From assembly GCA_023159155.1 (NCBI GenBank), contig JAJNNX010000013.1:806001-870000 (forward strand): a DNA stretch of 64,000 nucleotides, read 5' to 3'. The DNA is from Ustulina deusta (Eukaryota; Ascomycota; Sordariomycetes; Xylariales; Xylariaceae). The position numbers and the translations under genes were made by a program. Positions 1-13,721 of this stretch are shown in pieces. The notes under the pieces are model-generated. The model was given only the letters and a program-made list of their open reading frames with translations. It ran no database searches and was not told the DNA's origin. The number at the start of each line of letters is the position of its first letter. Position 1 is the first letter of the stretch.

Positions 1-3000
1 ACCTTCGCTCCTCGTCGTACCAGATATTTGACTACGTCAAGCTGACCATGAGCCGCTGCAATAGTCAATGCAGTGCCTCCCTCACAAACTTCACCCTCGG
101 TATCGATACCGATTGAGAGCAGATCATCGATGGCTACAATGAGCCCCTTGGATGCAGCCAAATACAGCAAGCTACTTTCACCAATAGCGACAGAGTCTGA
201 CACCTTCAGGGGCTCTTCTCGCCTAAGGTATCGATGAATAAGGCGATACCCTCTTGTGATATTGGTCAGAGAAAAGCGACTCGAAGTCAACATCATCCAA
301 ACTGAGGGAGGAGACCATTGGATGTCTTGGGTTCGCAGAGACAGCGGGTATTCCCTGAGAAGATGTCTCAAAATCCAATGTTTAGAGCATGCCATTACAT
401 CAAGTATAGCGCATTTACCATATGGGTCCAATCGGTGGAGGTCATCATCTCTAGGAAGCAGCTTAGCGCATAGCTTCACCCTGGGGGATTCATCCGCCAC
501 TTCCAGAGCCATATCGACAATGTTCCCGCCAAGTGAATTCTCCATTATGTCCTTCTCAAGCCGGAATAAATGCTTTGCCACTTCGACATGGTCTTCCGAG
601 CAAGCCAGCATCAGAGCTGTCGGATTTCCAGGCAAAGCCAGTGGTTTAGTGCAAGCTCCCTGCTTTATGAGCAGTTTGAGCACATCGATCGAGCCACTCC
701 CTGCGGCATGATGAAGAGGCGTGAAGCCGTCGAAGTCCATGAGCTCGAGGTTTGCCCCGTTGCTGATAAGAAGTGCCGCAGCATCAACACTGTCCAGCTG
801 TGCAGCCCAATGTAAAGCTGTTATGCCGTTGAATAGATCGTTTTTTTGGTTGACAACATCCTCGACTTTATCGGATAATTGACACAGCTCATCCAACAGA
901 ACTCGGAGCCCCTCGTAATTCCTTTTCCACACAGCTACATGCAATGGCGTCTGTTTTAGACGACTGAAATCCCCATCTTCCTCTAAGTAGCGGCGTAGGA
1001 GGGTATGCAATAAGTGGTTGTATTTCTGATCGGCTATAGCTGCCTCTAGAACAGTAGCATATTTCGGCATGTTTGGTCCTTCGAAAGCGATCGAAACCTT
1101 TGCTCCGTTTCCAAGGAGCCACTCTACTACCTGAGAAGACATGTGCTCACTAAGTGCAAGCATCAGGGGGGTAACAGGCCAAGGTTTGCACATCTCCGAA
1201 TCAATTGGCAACCCTTGAGTGACGAATGTCTCGCAAGCATCCAGATCGCCACTGTTTAAAGCCACATAGAATGCGTCTGTCATTTTTATGATACCTTTGC
1301 GACTCGGTTGAAAGATCAAATTTTCGTCATCTTTATTTTGTCGTTCGAGGGCATTGATAAGCTCAAGGTTACCGGTTCTATAGGCGTAAGCTATGGGCGA
1401 CAGCCCATGCGCATCCACTTTCATCTTAGCACCTAGTTGCAGGAGCTCTTTCACGGCTCTCAGATGCTCTCCCTCAATGGCCAGATGCAACGGCGATTTG
1501 CCGTCTCGAGCGGCCCGATCAATGTCGCAACCATGATGATGATGAAGAAAATGAATTGTAGACCACTGTCCATATCGCGCCGCATAATGCATGGGTGTTT
1601 GAAGGTTATCATCTGTCTCCATGTTAGTTGGCAATGGATAAATTGTGGGCTAGAAGAAGCTTAAGAGCAAGTTGAGGTGCAGATGGTGGAATGGGAAACA
1701 AGATGAAAGGCAACCAAAGTTCAAATAAAACACACCGACTGATTCGAGATCATCAAGCCATTCTTCATCGAGATAGAGCTGCATAGAGTCCGTAGAACCC
1801 CACATTGCTGCTAGATGAAACGCATTGCCTCCCGAGAAGCCACCACGACCATCCTTCCAGGTCTGATTCCATTTGGCTGCAAGCTTGCGGGATGTTGAGT
1901 GCTCTGCGATCGTTTTCAAAAGCGAAGTATTGTTTATAGCAATTGCATCCAGGGTAGCATTGAGCCCATCCAGTCCAGTGACCCATGGATCTGCTCCAAA
2001 CTGAAGCAAGACTTCTGCTGTTGTGACAAGGTGCCCGGTTATGTGAAATCTTAGGGCAGATTCGTGCCAGGAGTCAGATGACACAGCGTTGGCATCAGCA
2101 CCTGCCTCGAGGATCTGTCTGAGCTTCCAGAGAGAGCGCTCTTGGAAATGGCTGCGGATTCCCACAAGATGGGTGATGGTATAGCCATGTAAGCGCTCAT
2201 TGTGTTCGTTGAGTTTATCTGCCTTGGCATATGAAAGCAGGCATCTGAAAGTAGCTTTAGAAATGGCTACTGCTGGTAAGCAGGCTATCTCTAGGGCAGA
2301 CATTGAGTCTACTCGTTGGTGAAGATCGACGCCATTCTGCAGCAACCGCTTCACTAAATCACGATCGTCATGCAGTATTGCGTGAGATAAAAGTCGAGCC
2401 ACAGAGAGATGTTTGGCGGCACTGTCCCCAAATGTTGTTTTGGATGTTAGCTCGAGTAACATACAAGAAAGGCATTCCCAATTATCCAGGAGTGACAATT
2501 CTCTGTCATAAAGGTCCCAAAGTTGACCCTGGCGCATGGCCAGCCATTCAGGCAGCAGCACAGATGAGATTTGATCGAGTTCGGTTGCAAACAACACGAA
2601 TGCCGGGATTTTGCACTTTTCTTCAAAGCAGGTTATTACACCAGCATCGATGACATGAGTAAGCATTTGTTTGATCGAACCGACTTCTCTTGTCGCCTTT
2701 AGGGCGTATTTAATCATTGATGAGCAGAAGAAAGGCCACGTGCCAACCGTTTCTTCAACCATTTCTTCAGACTGAGATGCTTCGAAAGCTGGAAGCAATG
2801 CCCCTAAGGCTTGTGGTTGTATTTCAATGTTTTCCTCAACGGCTCGTGCCAAAAATGATTTAAAAGGTGTTAGACCGTCTTTACGTTGTCTGTAGCGATG
2901 TGGGAAGGTCTCCACTAGCACTCTTACACATGGTACTGATGCTCTCAGATTAATGTCATGAAGTGGGCTCCCCAACTCATCATCGAAATCGTCCGGCTGA

Positions 3001-6000
3001 ATGCCCATATCCAATAACTTCTTCACGACCTCCAAAGAACCTAAGCGTGCCGCTTGTCGGTACAGAGGCATGCTGCTTTTCCAAAACGATGCTGTAGGGC
3101 AGTGCTCTAGTAGGAGTGTTACAGCATCCTCGTTTTGTTTGTCGAGGGCGAGGCAGATTGCAGTTTGACCCGAACCAGAGACGATCTGTAGCGCCTCGTT
3201 CTTGTCTGAAGCTAAGCTGATGAGAAGCTTCAATGTCATTATATCATCATTTTCAATGGCCAAATGCCAAATAGTGCTCAGACTGCCGCTTCTCGCCGTC
3301 GTAGAAACGTGATGTTGTAAGAGAACTCTAAGACTGTCTCCGCTATCTCGTTCTGGATGGCTCAGATGTATTGGTTTCGTGCCTCGATGCGTCGTAATTT
3401 CGGGGTCGGTTCCAATTTCCAACAGCAGTTCGAGGACACCTGATGAACTTGAATCACAAGCCAGATGGAGTGCTGTCCATTCCTCACCGTCAACATCAAA
3501 CCTAGCATTCTTGAAAAGCTCATGTCGGTTCTTGCCCACTACCTTCTCTAAGGCAATAACGTCATTATTTTTAATCATTGACTGCAGAATATCCAGTCTG
3601 GTATCACTATCGGCTAACTCGCGACGAATGTTCTCAGGCGTCAGGTCACTCAAATCCAAATGTTCGCTCTGCGCACATTCGTATACAATGGAATAAAGAC
3701 GCTTCACGGGGCCGTCACTGTTATCGTCGGTGCCCTTGAGACACTTCAGTAACGCCAGAATTATAGAAGAATGATGTTGAATCCGTTTGTGAATACGCAT
3801 GAACTTCAGTCGTGTTTCCATTGAACCCAGGTCTTCTTCCTCAACGATCAACCCAGCTCGTACGAGATCAGGAAACAACGCAAAAGTATCGAAGTCCATT
3901 GGCGACAAGTGCATCGTTCCCATGAGTGTTCTCTGTTGGAAAGGTGTTGAGAGACGGGGGGTCGCACTTGCGCCGGCAGCAAGGAGAAGACGCGCAGTTT
4001 GATTTTGTGCCAGCGGTGTCCTCAGCGGATGTACTCTTGCTACGATTGGGCGGCTGGCGCGAGTGCTCCCCCAAAGAAAGACGCTAATCCCACCAAGAGC
4101 GCAGTGCAGTGGAGTACCAAAGCGGCTTTGAAGGTTCACTTTGGCGCCGTGTCTCAGTAGATGATCACAGAGGCTCCGTAAGCCGAGCACTGACGCCATA
4201 TGCAAAGGCGTAAAGTCTGGTCGGACAACGGCGGCGATGAATGTGACGAAAGCTTCTCTTTCTTCTCGGTCTGGTTTTCTAGGGGCGTCTCCGTTGTCAA
4301 TTTGGCTCCTGCCAAAATCAAACCTCAGCTGGCGGAGGGCCTGGAACATATCACCATCCCAACAAATATATAGAGCCTCGTCAAGCGCCCAAGAGTCCAA
4401 ATAATCAACAATCCATTGACAAAAGGGAGCCTTCTTTCGGCGGTCGAAAAGTGTCTGGATAAGCTCCGTCGTTGCAGCATCAACCTCGGTGCCCTTTTTG
4501 TTAACCAGGTCTCTGACGCACTGGACCCAGCGAATCGCACAATGTCTGTAGAACGGTCTTGTTTGGGTTCGATTCCGAATATATTGAGAATATTCCATAT
4601 CTGCTCTAGGTTCCTTTTCGAAATCTTCTAGCATCAAGTATCGCAAGCAGACCTGAGCTAGGACATTTTCAGCCCTACAGTAGGAGACGCGGTAAAGACA
4701 TAAAGTTGCGTGCGTAGGATCGATCCCCTTAAGAAATTCCAGGACAGTAAAGTGAGAGAACTCGAGCTTTGTCCCATCAGATGACTTTCGAATAAGGCTG
4801 CTACACCTCAACATGATCTCGTACTCGTCCACCATGTCTTCCTCAGTAAGCGTATTTGAGTCATCTCTGATTGCAAGAGCTTCTTGGAGGTAGCCCACGT
4901 CGCAAAGGGAGGCGCAGATCAATTGTAGGGTCTTCTGGACCAGCCTGCGCACTTCTTTGCCAGACTGCTCGACTTTCATGAGAATGCGCTCATAGGTGGC
5001 TGGTAAGGTTGGTGGAAGCTTGGACAAAGCGTTCCGTCGCTCTCGGTCGCTTGGAAGCTCGCCAAGATAGTCCAGTTGACAAGCCACCCATCGAAACCTT
5101 GGTTCGAATGTTAGATTATCTTCGCGTATTTCTGAACCTATTTACTTACATTCCCTTGGCACCATTCACAAGTCGGTCCACGATCTCAGCCTTCAACTCG
5201 GGGTTCCGTATTCTGAGCTGTTTTGACTCAATGCGCTTTTCCAGCTCGGTGAAAACGTAAAGTTGTATATCTTCTGTGTGAGCTTCAATTTCAATATGGC
5301 CGAAATCTGACTCCAGTTGATCGCGAATATGAACCACGTCTCGACTAAGCAGCAGTGTACTGATTGAAGCACTGTTCTTTTTAAACGACAATTGTGACAG
5401 ACTGCGAACGACCTCATCTGTCTCGCATTCATCAAGGCCATCGACAACGACAAAGACTTGATCAAACATTCGAACCATGGTGTCGAAAACCGTCAAGAGC
5501 TTCTGAAGCGAAGGCTCTGCCGCCAGGGGCTTCTGGAAAGCTAGTTCTTTGTAGTACTTCTCTACGATCTGGAATGCTTCTTCATTCTGTCTGGCTAGCT
5601 GTGAAACCAGCGACGACAGTACGTTCCTTGCTGAATGCGTGGCTTTGTCCCTATAGGTGCAGAAGAAATATGTCGTGGCTTTTCTGTCGTCCGCTGAGCT
5701 GAGCTTCAGGCACTCGTAGATGACTAACCCTGCGAGAACCGATTTTCCGGCTCCAGGAATGCCAGTGACCCATAGCTTTGAGCCCGGCGTGGCTCTCCAT
5801 TCCTTGAAACCACCCGACTCAGTAAACCACAACCCTGTCAATGGATGACGCAGACTTTGCACCATTTCAAAGTCATGCCAAGGATTGGCAAATTTGGTGA
5901 AGAAATCGAGCACCTTTTTTCGTCTTTCGTTCAGAAAGACCTTGGTATCGATCTCCAGGATCTCCTTCACGGTATACTGAATGGCGCCTAGGCGTTTATT

Positions 6001-6510
6001 GATTCCTTCATGGCATTTGGCTGCTGCTTCCTGACGGGAAAGGCATATTGCCAACCGACTATATGAATTTGCACTCAAGGCTACGTTGATCGTCTGCTTA
6101 TGGCGTTGAATCGTCTGGATCATCTCTTTCGTATCATCTGACGAAAATGGCCACTTGAGGCGACTTCGAATCTTTGTGAATGTGGAAGAGCACTTCAGGT
6201 CATCTGTAGCTTGCCTAAGACCAATCTGAACACGGTTTAATATCGTTTGGCAATCGTAGACATAGTGCCATTGCAGGTTTGGTGAATCTTGTAGTGCCTC
6301 CTCGCCGGCCATTGTGGTGATTTCGAGCTCACGAGCTACCAGGGACAATTGATGAAGAAGGACCGAGAACTGCTTCACCTCGTCCAGAAGATCTTTAGCC
6401 TCTTTCGGTGCTTCTCTAACATCCTTGATGTACTTCGCTGCTAGGGAGAAAACGGAGCCAGCAAGTGTCACTAGGCCGGCGACAGAGGCTGAAATGGAGA
6501 GAGGATCCAT
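1..6510 (-). CDS. NACHT-ankyrin STAND (NLR-like) protein, 3' end beyond the window
   Basis: Three exons are visible on the minus strand: 6510-5150, 5097-1736 and 1612-1 (introns 5149-5098 and 1735-1613). At least 2,111 residues are encoded and the frame is still open at base 1. The start at 6510 begins MDPLSISASVAGLV, the usual opening of the fungal STAND N-terminal domain; the upstream in-frame extension to 6639 does not look like the family. After the roughly 200-residue helical N-terminus comes a NACHT NTPase with Walker A GIPGAGKS (about 250-257) and Walker B VFVVVDGLDE (about 352-361). It is followed by a winged-helix-like linker and then by more than 15 ankyrin repeats, many degenerate, filling the rest. 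Such proteins are cytoplasmic receptors for non-self recognition and programmed cell death in fungi; the ankyrins would bind the ligand. The ligand is unknown. Family assignment is firm and the function is inferred. Confidence 0.9.
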
Positions 6511-7943
6511 GATGGAATTCACCACGGTTTCCAGAACAAAGATTGTTACTGAAATGATTCGAGTAGCGTTACCCCTAGAGGCGACAGCCCAAGAAAGGGA
6601 ATCACAGATGAGAGTGGTGACTTGGCAGTGTAAAACCAATACTTGAGCTCATGCTGTTCGATATCTACCGTATCTAGACGAGATCAGCAACATCGTGATT
6701 TAGTAGTTTCCGGATTTTCTGATGTTACGAACAGGTAGGGAGAACTGAAAGCAACTCAGAACAGGACATCCTCGAAGGGAGTTTTTCAGCATATGAGCCT
6801 GAAACTAGTATACAGCGCCATTTAGCTGCAGCTTGCCCGTCATTGTTGAATGGGTGTACATGCGGGGAGATTCTGCCTGATGGCCGCCAACTCCGAGAGA
6901 TTGAAAATCCTATCCAAATCCTGCAGCGTCAGCCCAGGCAGGCTACGGGCTGTGCAGTCTGATTGTGCAGAAGCTTCCCTCCATCCCACCGAGCACCGTC
7001 CGCTCGATTGGAGGAGAGCAACGTCTTTTGGTCCACAGATAAGCAGCAAGAGAAGCGCCTGACCGTGACATAGAATCAAACGGTGACAATTCGGGTCACC
7101 CCTAATTATTTTCTGTACAAGACAACTCCTCCTGCACAATCAGGCAATCGCAAGGAATGGTTGTATGGGTAGCTAGGCCAGGCAATATAGCTTAGTTAGC
7201 CAATGTAGCTAGGTTCGTATAGGTGGCTAGGTCCGTTAATATGGCTTACTAGTTAGGTATTTCTTAATCGGCGTACGGGAAATTCTGGTCCAACTACGCA
7301 ACCTTTTTAGCGATATTACGTTTCACTTATTTGTACCTCATTCGCTAAAAACAAAGGCATATACATGTGTAATAGAGATGGTGCATAAGACTACCAAGAG
7401 CAGCCCTAGTGTTTCTTAGACGCCAATTACGGCATTCGACATCCATTATTCAATTATATACAGAATGTTCCCCGCTATCTCAGATCTTACATGCAGCTTG
7501 GTCTCTGGTGACGAAGGCCGCCCTCCCCATCTCCATCCGCGCGTACTAATTATGGTGGGCGAGAATCACAGGTAGTCGTGGGACTTTCATGGTTCCAACC
7601 GAACCTGACTAAAACCTCAACGCGAGATTGGGTGGTATCACATTATGAGTCAAAAGAGGTACCCGTTGGACGGGCATCGAGAAAGAAGAAAAAAAAATAC
7701 ATGCTGTCAAGCAGATAGCAACTATACCCGTCACCTCGGCCGGATGAGGGCATGTCCGGTTTTGCCTCCGACAAAGAAAGGTGTGGTGAAGTGCATCATT
7801 TTTTTTTGGTTAACACAAATGAGAATGCTGTACGAAACGTCGCGAGGACATGTTGATGAGAAGAAAGCCGTGTAGGGGTATCTGTCATGAGTGAGGATGA
7901 TGAAGAAGTGATCTAAGTCGTAAAAAAAAAAGCGGCCGCCTGC
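6511..7943. other. Intergenic: STAND gene promoter side and ADF-H gene 3' side
   Basis: No coding frame stands out. The right end (7800-7943) carries A-rich and T-rich tracts next to the stop of the ADF-H gene. Around 7169-7248 there is an imperfect short repeat, listed separately. The left part should hold the promoter and leader of the STAND gene, but I see no element I can name with confidence. Confidence 0.6.
7169..7248. repeat. Imperfect GGCTAGG/AATATGGCTTA repeat
   Basis: Two related units of about 25 bp, one at about 7170-7194 and one at about 7221-7247, each read TRGCTAGG followed by AATATRGCTTA. A further partial TAGCTAGG lies between them. Seen directly; no function is suggested. 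Confidence 0.5.
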
Positions 7944-10900
7944 TTAACTTGCGGCTGCGTGGCTGAGGTGTGCCTCTTGGAGAGCTATCGTCACCATCAG
8001 GTTAGTTATACGCACATATATAAGTCGGAATGGCACGGATACGTACTACGCAAGACATTTTGCTGGCCTGCACGATCGCCACAGGCAATCTGTAAGCTCG
8101 AGCCCTCCAAAAAGTCCAACACGACACTGTTGGGTAATTCTTGGACTTCTACATCTGGGATATAGGGTCTGCGGAAGTCCCCGAGATGGAAGCGCTTCGT
8201 TCCCGTGCTCTCCTTCCCCTTCGTGGCACCGCCCTGGATGGTGCTGAGGAAAAGGAAGCCCTGTGCATCGAGGCACATACTACGACGCTTCCATAGCAGA
8301 TTATCCGGAAACTGTACGTTGACATCGCCCATAAACGCCACAATCGTCGGCGACGACACTTGCTGCTTGACCAGGATAGAAGCCTTCTCCAACTGGTCCG
8401 CATCTTCTTCCTTCACCGTCGGCGAGATGGCCGCACTGCCGCTCTTGCGGGCTCCGCCAAACGAGTTGGATAGTCGGCGCATGAATCGCGACGTACGGTT
8501 CTTGGACTTTTTGTCACTCAAAGACTTGTCGTCCTCGGCAGAGCCGCTGTCACTGATACGAGACGAGGACCTTGTAGCCCCTGACACGGAGGCATTGTCT
8601 CCCTCCTGATTAAAGGATGACCGACGACTTGAGGTCGATAGGCGCCGTACGAAGCTAGCAGAAGTCTGATGGATCGAGGGTTGGGGACTAGGAGAGTTGA
8701 GTGGCGTGGCTCCAGGAGATATAGCTGTCAGCTGCTCGGTCGACTTGTTGCCAAGAGGAGTGTGCTCCTTGATAAAATTCTTCATGAGATTCATGGACGA
8801 CCGTCGTCTGGCCTGCTTGTCGACAACTTCAGAGCTCGACTTTGATTCATGTAGCTCCGAAACGCTCGTCTTGGGACGTTCGACAACTGGGGGCCGTTCA
8901 GATAGAGGTAGGGGTTTAACGGATTGAGCCCTTTGAACATCTACCAACAAAGTGGACTGTCTCAACTCTGCGGGCGCAGTATCACCAGGCTTCCTAGGCG
9001 CACTTGTCAAGCTGGCAAATGGTGAGGTTGCACCACGAATGATACGAGCCGTGACCTGGATGGACTCGGGCCTTCCGCGAGGTGCGTTCTGTCCCTCAAA
9101 CATGGTCAATTTGCTAGCTATTGAGCCGGACCTCTCCCGCGTCGTGTTGGGCGCCTCAGGCGTCGGTTCTCGCGAACGCTCGGGTGTGGGTGGCTGGCGT
9201 GTGACAGAACTCGCTCGATCCGCGACCGAGGGCGATTTCGACGGCTCCCTTGTGCTTTGTTTCCGGACAGTGAAGAAAGTGGAGGACGGCGTTGTCGGTC
9301 TAGGTCGGTCGTCGTTTGGATTACCGGATAGTGCCTCTAAAGCCTTGATGCGCTGTGAAATGCTTGACCCAACATTACCCTTCTTCGATTGGATACTCGC
9401 GTTGGATGGATTACGGGTGAGGTTGTTCAAAAATGTGGCACCATTTGATGATACACTCCTGGGAATGTTGCCCTGGGATATGTCCACAGGCATGAGAAGT
9501 GATCCGCGCATAGGATTAGATGCGGCGCGCGGTAAACGCGGGTCCTTTCTTGGTGGGCTACCTGGGCTGGGGAAAACGGGAGTAATGGGCGATTTAGAGA
9601 CGAGCATCGGTTTTGCTTCTTGCACGGTAGCGGTCTGCAATTCATCCATCAAAGCATCGTCGTCCAAAGGATCAGAAGGTTCAATTTGAGATGTACCTTC
9701 GGCTGGCAGATCAGTGCGGATTGGTTCAATTGTGGCCTTTTGCCTGGGAGGGTTCGGTGGAGAAGCTAACAAGATTTGAGGCCCGTTTTTCAGTGGTACG
9801 TCTGGTTTTAGTGATCCGTAATCAGCGGCTGAAGGAGTGGCAATCGTCTTGTCGAGCGTGGGAAGAGTAGGCTCTGTAGGTACAGCAACGTCTTTTCTAG
9901 AGAATTTTGATTTCAAGCTCGGAGCTGTTGATGATATTGGCGAACTCGGAGACTTGGCCTCATTAGAAATGAAGGTGGATGAAGGAACCCGTAGTTGGTT
10001 TTCGGTGACGCTCTGGTTATCCTCCAAGCCAACGCCGGACTGGTCGTCAACTTGAGGGATGGCGGACTTAGCGTTGTTGATTCTAGGAGTAGAAAAACCA
10101 CCGTCTAGTAATTCAGCGGGAGCTTCGTCCTCGAGACGTTTACCGTCATGCGAGGTCGCTCTGCAGTCAACATGAACAGCGAAATCATCAGGTTCTATCG
10201 ACTTCCTAATCATCGCCCCAGTGCGTTGTGAAATGTTTGTGTCGTTCTCTGGAATTTGAACAAATTCCCCGGCACCTTTTGCTAGCTGATCGCTTGAGAC
10301 ATCGTTGCCTCTTGTTCCAACTTGTGGCGTATTGGCTAGCTCTGTAGTGTTATTTTTCTGCATGTCTGAGAGCTCTGTCTCGCCCTCTTCGACTTCTTCA
10401 TCAGCATTTTGCTGGGGTTCCTTGGAAGCTTGAATCGTCTCATCGGTCAAATCGGATAAGGAAGATGCTTTCGTAGAATCGCCAATACCTGTAGATGATG
10501 CAGCACCGGGGGAGGATGGGTGTGAGTCCAAGACAACATCCCTAGAATGTACTTCAGGTTTCGTCGTCGCGGGAATTGGCAAGCCAATAGAGGAATCGGC
10601 ATTTGAAGTAGCAATACTAGCATTCTCAGCTTGGAGGGGAGGTGACTTCTCTGATTCGGCGTTGGGCACTACTTCAGCCATGTTTCCTGCGGGTTTATAT
10701 TTAGTTGGCGATAATAGTTGTTCTCCCTTGGCGTCCTGCATCTTCTTTTCCCGAAGCTTCATGGCCTTCATCAGGCGAGCCTTTTCAGGTGTCATCTTGC
10801 CTTCTCGTGCTGGCGCTATCGAGGTTGCCGTCGACTTGGTAGATGCTCCGGAGCTTGTGGCAGGTCGTGGGGGGAGTTGATCATCAGTGGACAGCGAAAG

Positions 10901-12130
10901 CATCCCAGGGACCGGCACGGCTGCAGGGGTTGCGAAGTCCGCCTGTTCACTTTGTTCCTGCTCCCGCGACTTGCCCTTCTTCGACCCTTTGAAGAACTTA
11001 AATCCCGCAGGGAGCGCGGCGATAGGACGGAAGTTTTCTGCGGTCGAGGGTCTCTTGTGGGCATCTAAGGACGGTCGTGGGCCGAGTTTGACTTTTCTCC
11101 CGTGAGTATAGGAGGCAGAGCTATATACTTCATGACGAGCCGACTGCGAAGACAAACGACGATTGAATTCGGAGTTGGTAGGCGAAAGCGGTACATGGGC
11201 TCCAGTGAAGTCGGGAAGGTTCTTGGTGGAAGCAAAGGTAGTTTCGGATAGGTCTGTGATTTGCAGACGGTCCAGGACAACCGGTGGCTCGGGCGACAGA
11301 GAGCCAGGGGCTTCTGAGTAGATGGACGACGTTGGACGATTCTCTTCCTTCACAACCGACTGTCGTTTTCTTTCCCTCTCTTCCTCCTCCTCTTCCTCTG
11401 CGATCTCGTTTAACCTCCGCCTGCGCAACGAACTATTTGAGGAGGACGAAGATCCCGAGGCGGCATGGAGAGAGCAAGCTGCCGAAAGCTTGCTATCCCT
11501 CAAGTCCTTGGCATCGGCAATCTCGAAAGTGGTATTATGTGTGAATTGGTCACAGATTGCGTTGAAGTGAACGGCCGCGCGAGCTAAAAAGAAGCAAACA
11601 CACGCTCTGTTAGCCAATTATTTCTCCCGAAACAGGCCGAGTACCATATCGCGTACCTTGGATAAGCCTTGAGCAGTTCTCGGGAATATATTTTACAATC
11701 ACACTCCTCCGTCTGTATCGTAGGAAGCCGTAAAGTGGAGAAGGGTCCTTGTATTGTGCGATGGCGTTGCGGAGGTCGGAAATGCCGCCATTGCCAGCGT
11801 CAAGGATGTCGACTTCATCGCGACTCGCGTACTTAAGAAGGAACCTATACGAAGAACAGCGCGTCAGCGTCTTGGGGCCATGACGGCAGGGCGCGGCTCG
11901 CTAAGAACTACGGCTAAAGAGACCCAAGCGATAGTGACAGGAACTCCTCTGCCGCCCGTATATATAGATGTACATTCCATATACCCGGCAAAAGAAGATG
12001 GTACCAGGAAGCAGGAAACAATAAACAATAAAGGCAAGAGCGGCAAGATATCTTACCATCCACCGGGCTCGCCATTTGCGACGTCATATGCTTCTCTAAC
12101 CTTGACGTCGTCGAGCCCATGCAACGACAT
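7944..12130 (-). CDS. ADF-H (cofilin-type) actin-binding protein with disordered middle and PH-like C-terminus
   Basis: Four exons: 12130-12057, 11844-11657, 11583-8047 and 7984-7944, giving 1,279 residues. The first exon begins MSLHGLDD. The spliced N-terminus (about 5-128) reads as an actin-depolymerising-factor homology domain, with the block PLYGFLRYRRRSVILKY and the segment ARAAVHFNAICDQF. A poly-Glu stretch and about 900 residues of Ser/Pro/Thr-rich low-complexity sequence follow. The last roughly 120 residues are ordered and look PH-like (MGDVNVQFPDNLLWKRR, then the short last exon LQEAHLSHAAAS). Fungal homologues are often labelled cofilin/tropomyosin-type actin-binding or GPI-anchored surface glycoprotein. 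I see no signal peptide or GPI tail, so a cytoplasmic role at the actin cortex is more likely. The first two exons and the 41-bp last exon are easily missed by gene finders. Confidence 0.82.
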
Positions 12131-13651
12131 CGTGGGACACGATGATAGCCCACGTCGACGCCGTCAACGCGGGGGAGAGATTTAAGGTTGGTTGAGCCAG
12201 CGCGGCTGACTGGTTCCGGTAGGATCACAGGGTTGTAGGATTGGGTCGGATTGGGATTCGTCGGACGAGCCGGGGATGTCGAGAGCCTCTACGAGATGCT
12301 CGGGGACTCGACAAGTTGGTTTGCGATCTGGGGACAGAGGCAATTCAGGGGTCCGCGGCGAATGGGAGACATTGGAGCCGACACGATGAACGTGCCATGC
12401 GAATCAATACGCGCGCCGTACAAGGAATGGCCGGCAGCGTGGATCCGGACAGTTGGGGTTGGAGGTGAATGGGAGTGGGATGGGAAGTCGAAGTCGAATT
12501 CAGGATTCGGCACTCAGTTGGAATAGACAGAAATCCATCAATCGACTACCTATCTGTGCAGTAATGTGAGGTATTGTCACCGACGGGACGACAAGGTGCA
12601 AGGAGCAGGCACTGGAGGTCGATAAGTTGTCGAATGAGCGCTGAAACAAAAAAAAAAAGGCGGGATGGGTAGTTGATCGGTTCCCACATGGGCGGGTATA
12701 GGTATGATTACCTAGTTGGGTAGTAGTAGCAGGACGGGATAGGACTGCGCTATGGATAGGGGGACCTATAGGGGCAAGCGCTAGGGGCTTGGTACCTGGG
12801 TGGTATTATTGATTGTGGAGTCTGCCGGGCTGGAAGCTGGAAGCTAGATCTAGAAGAGGTAGGGAAGCCTTAAGGGGTCTTCTCAGGTGGAATCGAGGTA
12901 CGAACCACTACTCACTTCAAGGCTAGTGCCAACGATTGCTTGCAGGCAAGTATTTCACAAATATATACTTAGGTACTTACCTAACCTACCTACATAGGTA
13001 CCTACCTCGGTATATGCAAATAAAGAAACCCATGTTTTATTAATACCACCTTTAAAGGGAAGAAAAAAAATAGGCAAAAGGCAGAAAAGGATATCAAATA
13101 TGTATTGGTCCCTATTCATGCCAAAGAAAATGGGAAATTATGCCACTTGAAATGACAAGAGCTATCTTGGACAAACTGGTTTTGATTTAGATCGTCTTGA
13201 AGCATTGGCATATGACCCGAGCCCAACTTGCCCCTGTAGCTAGTCTCCCCAGTACCCTTCTCCAGCACATATGAAACACGGTTATGGCGAAGTGCATGGT
13301 TGTCCTGACCTGGAAAGTAATAATGAAACCCACATGCATCTTATACCTACAGATTACTAGGTAACAGTGCTGTACACTACCTAGGCACACATGATTTATT
13401 CTAAGTGTTCAATGTTTGCGCTCTTGGGTGTTTTGTTATGTTTCCATTTCCATCATATTAACCAAAAGAATAAAAAGTATTATACCTAGGACAATGCTTG
13501 AATCTTCACATGTGTCATGATGTGATGTTGTATACCTACCTAGTTACTATTGGTAATCCAACGTTGGCCAGATACCTAGACCAATGTAAGCCAACAGACC
13601 TTTCATAGGGCTACCTCACCCACCATGACACGGAAGACCGAAAGCCTATCT

Positions 13652-13721
13652 AAGTTTCCTTTCTTTTCTTTTTTCTTTTTTCTTTTTTTTTCTCTGTTGT
13701 TTGTTCTTTTTTTTTTCTCCA
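13652..13721. repeat. Polypyrimidine tract
   Basis: Almost uninterrupted C/T run of about 70 bases on the plus strand, with long T runs. Such tracts are common in fungal promoters and leaders. Whether it acts on a neighbouring gene cannot be told, because no gene start lies close by. Confidence 0.7.

Noticed and set aside
6511..6639. In-frame N-terminal extension of the STAND protein starting at 6639
   Set aside because: The extra 43 residues do not resemble the family, and the ATG at 6510 gives the canonical MDPLSIS start.
9000..11600. Several long plus-strand frames across the ADF-H gene
   Set aside because: They are antisense shadows of the GC-rich, Ser/Pro-rich coding sequence on the minus strand.
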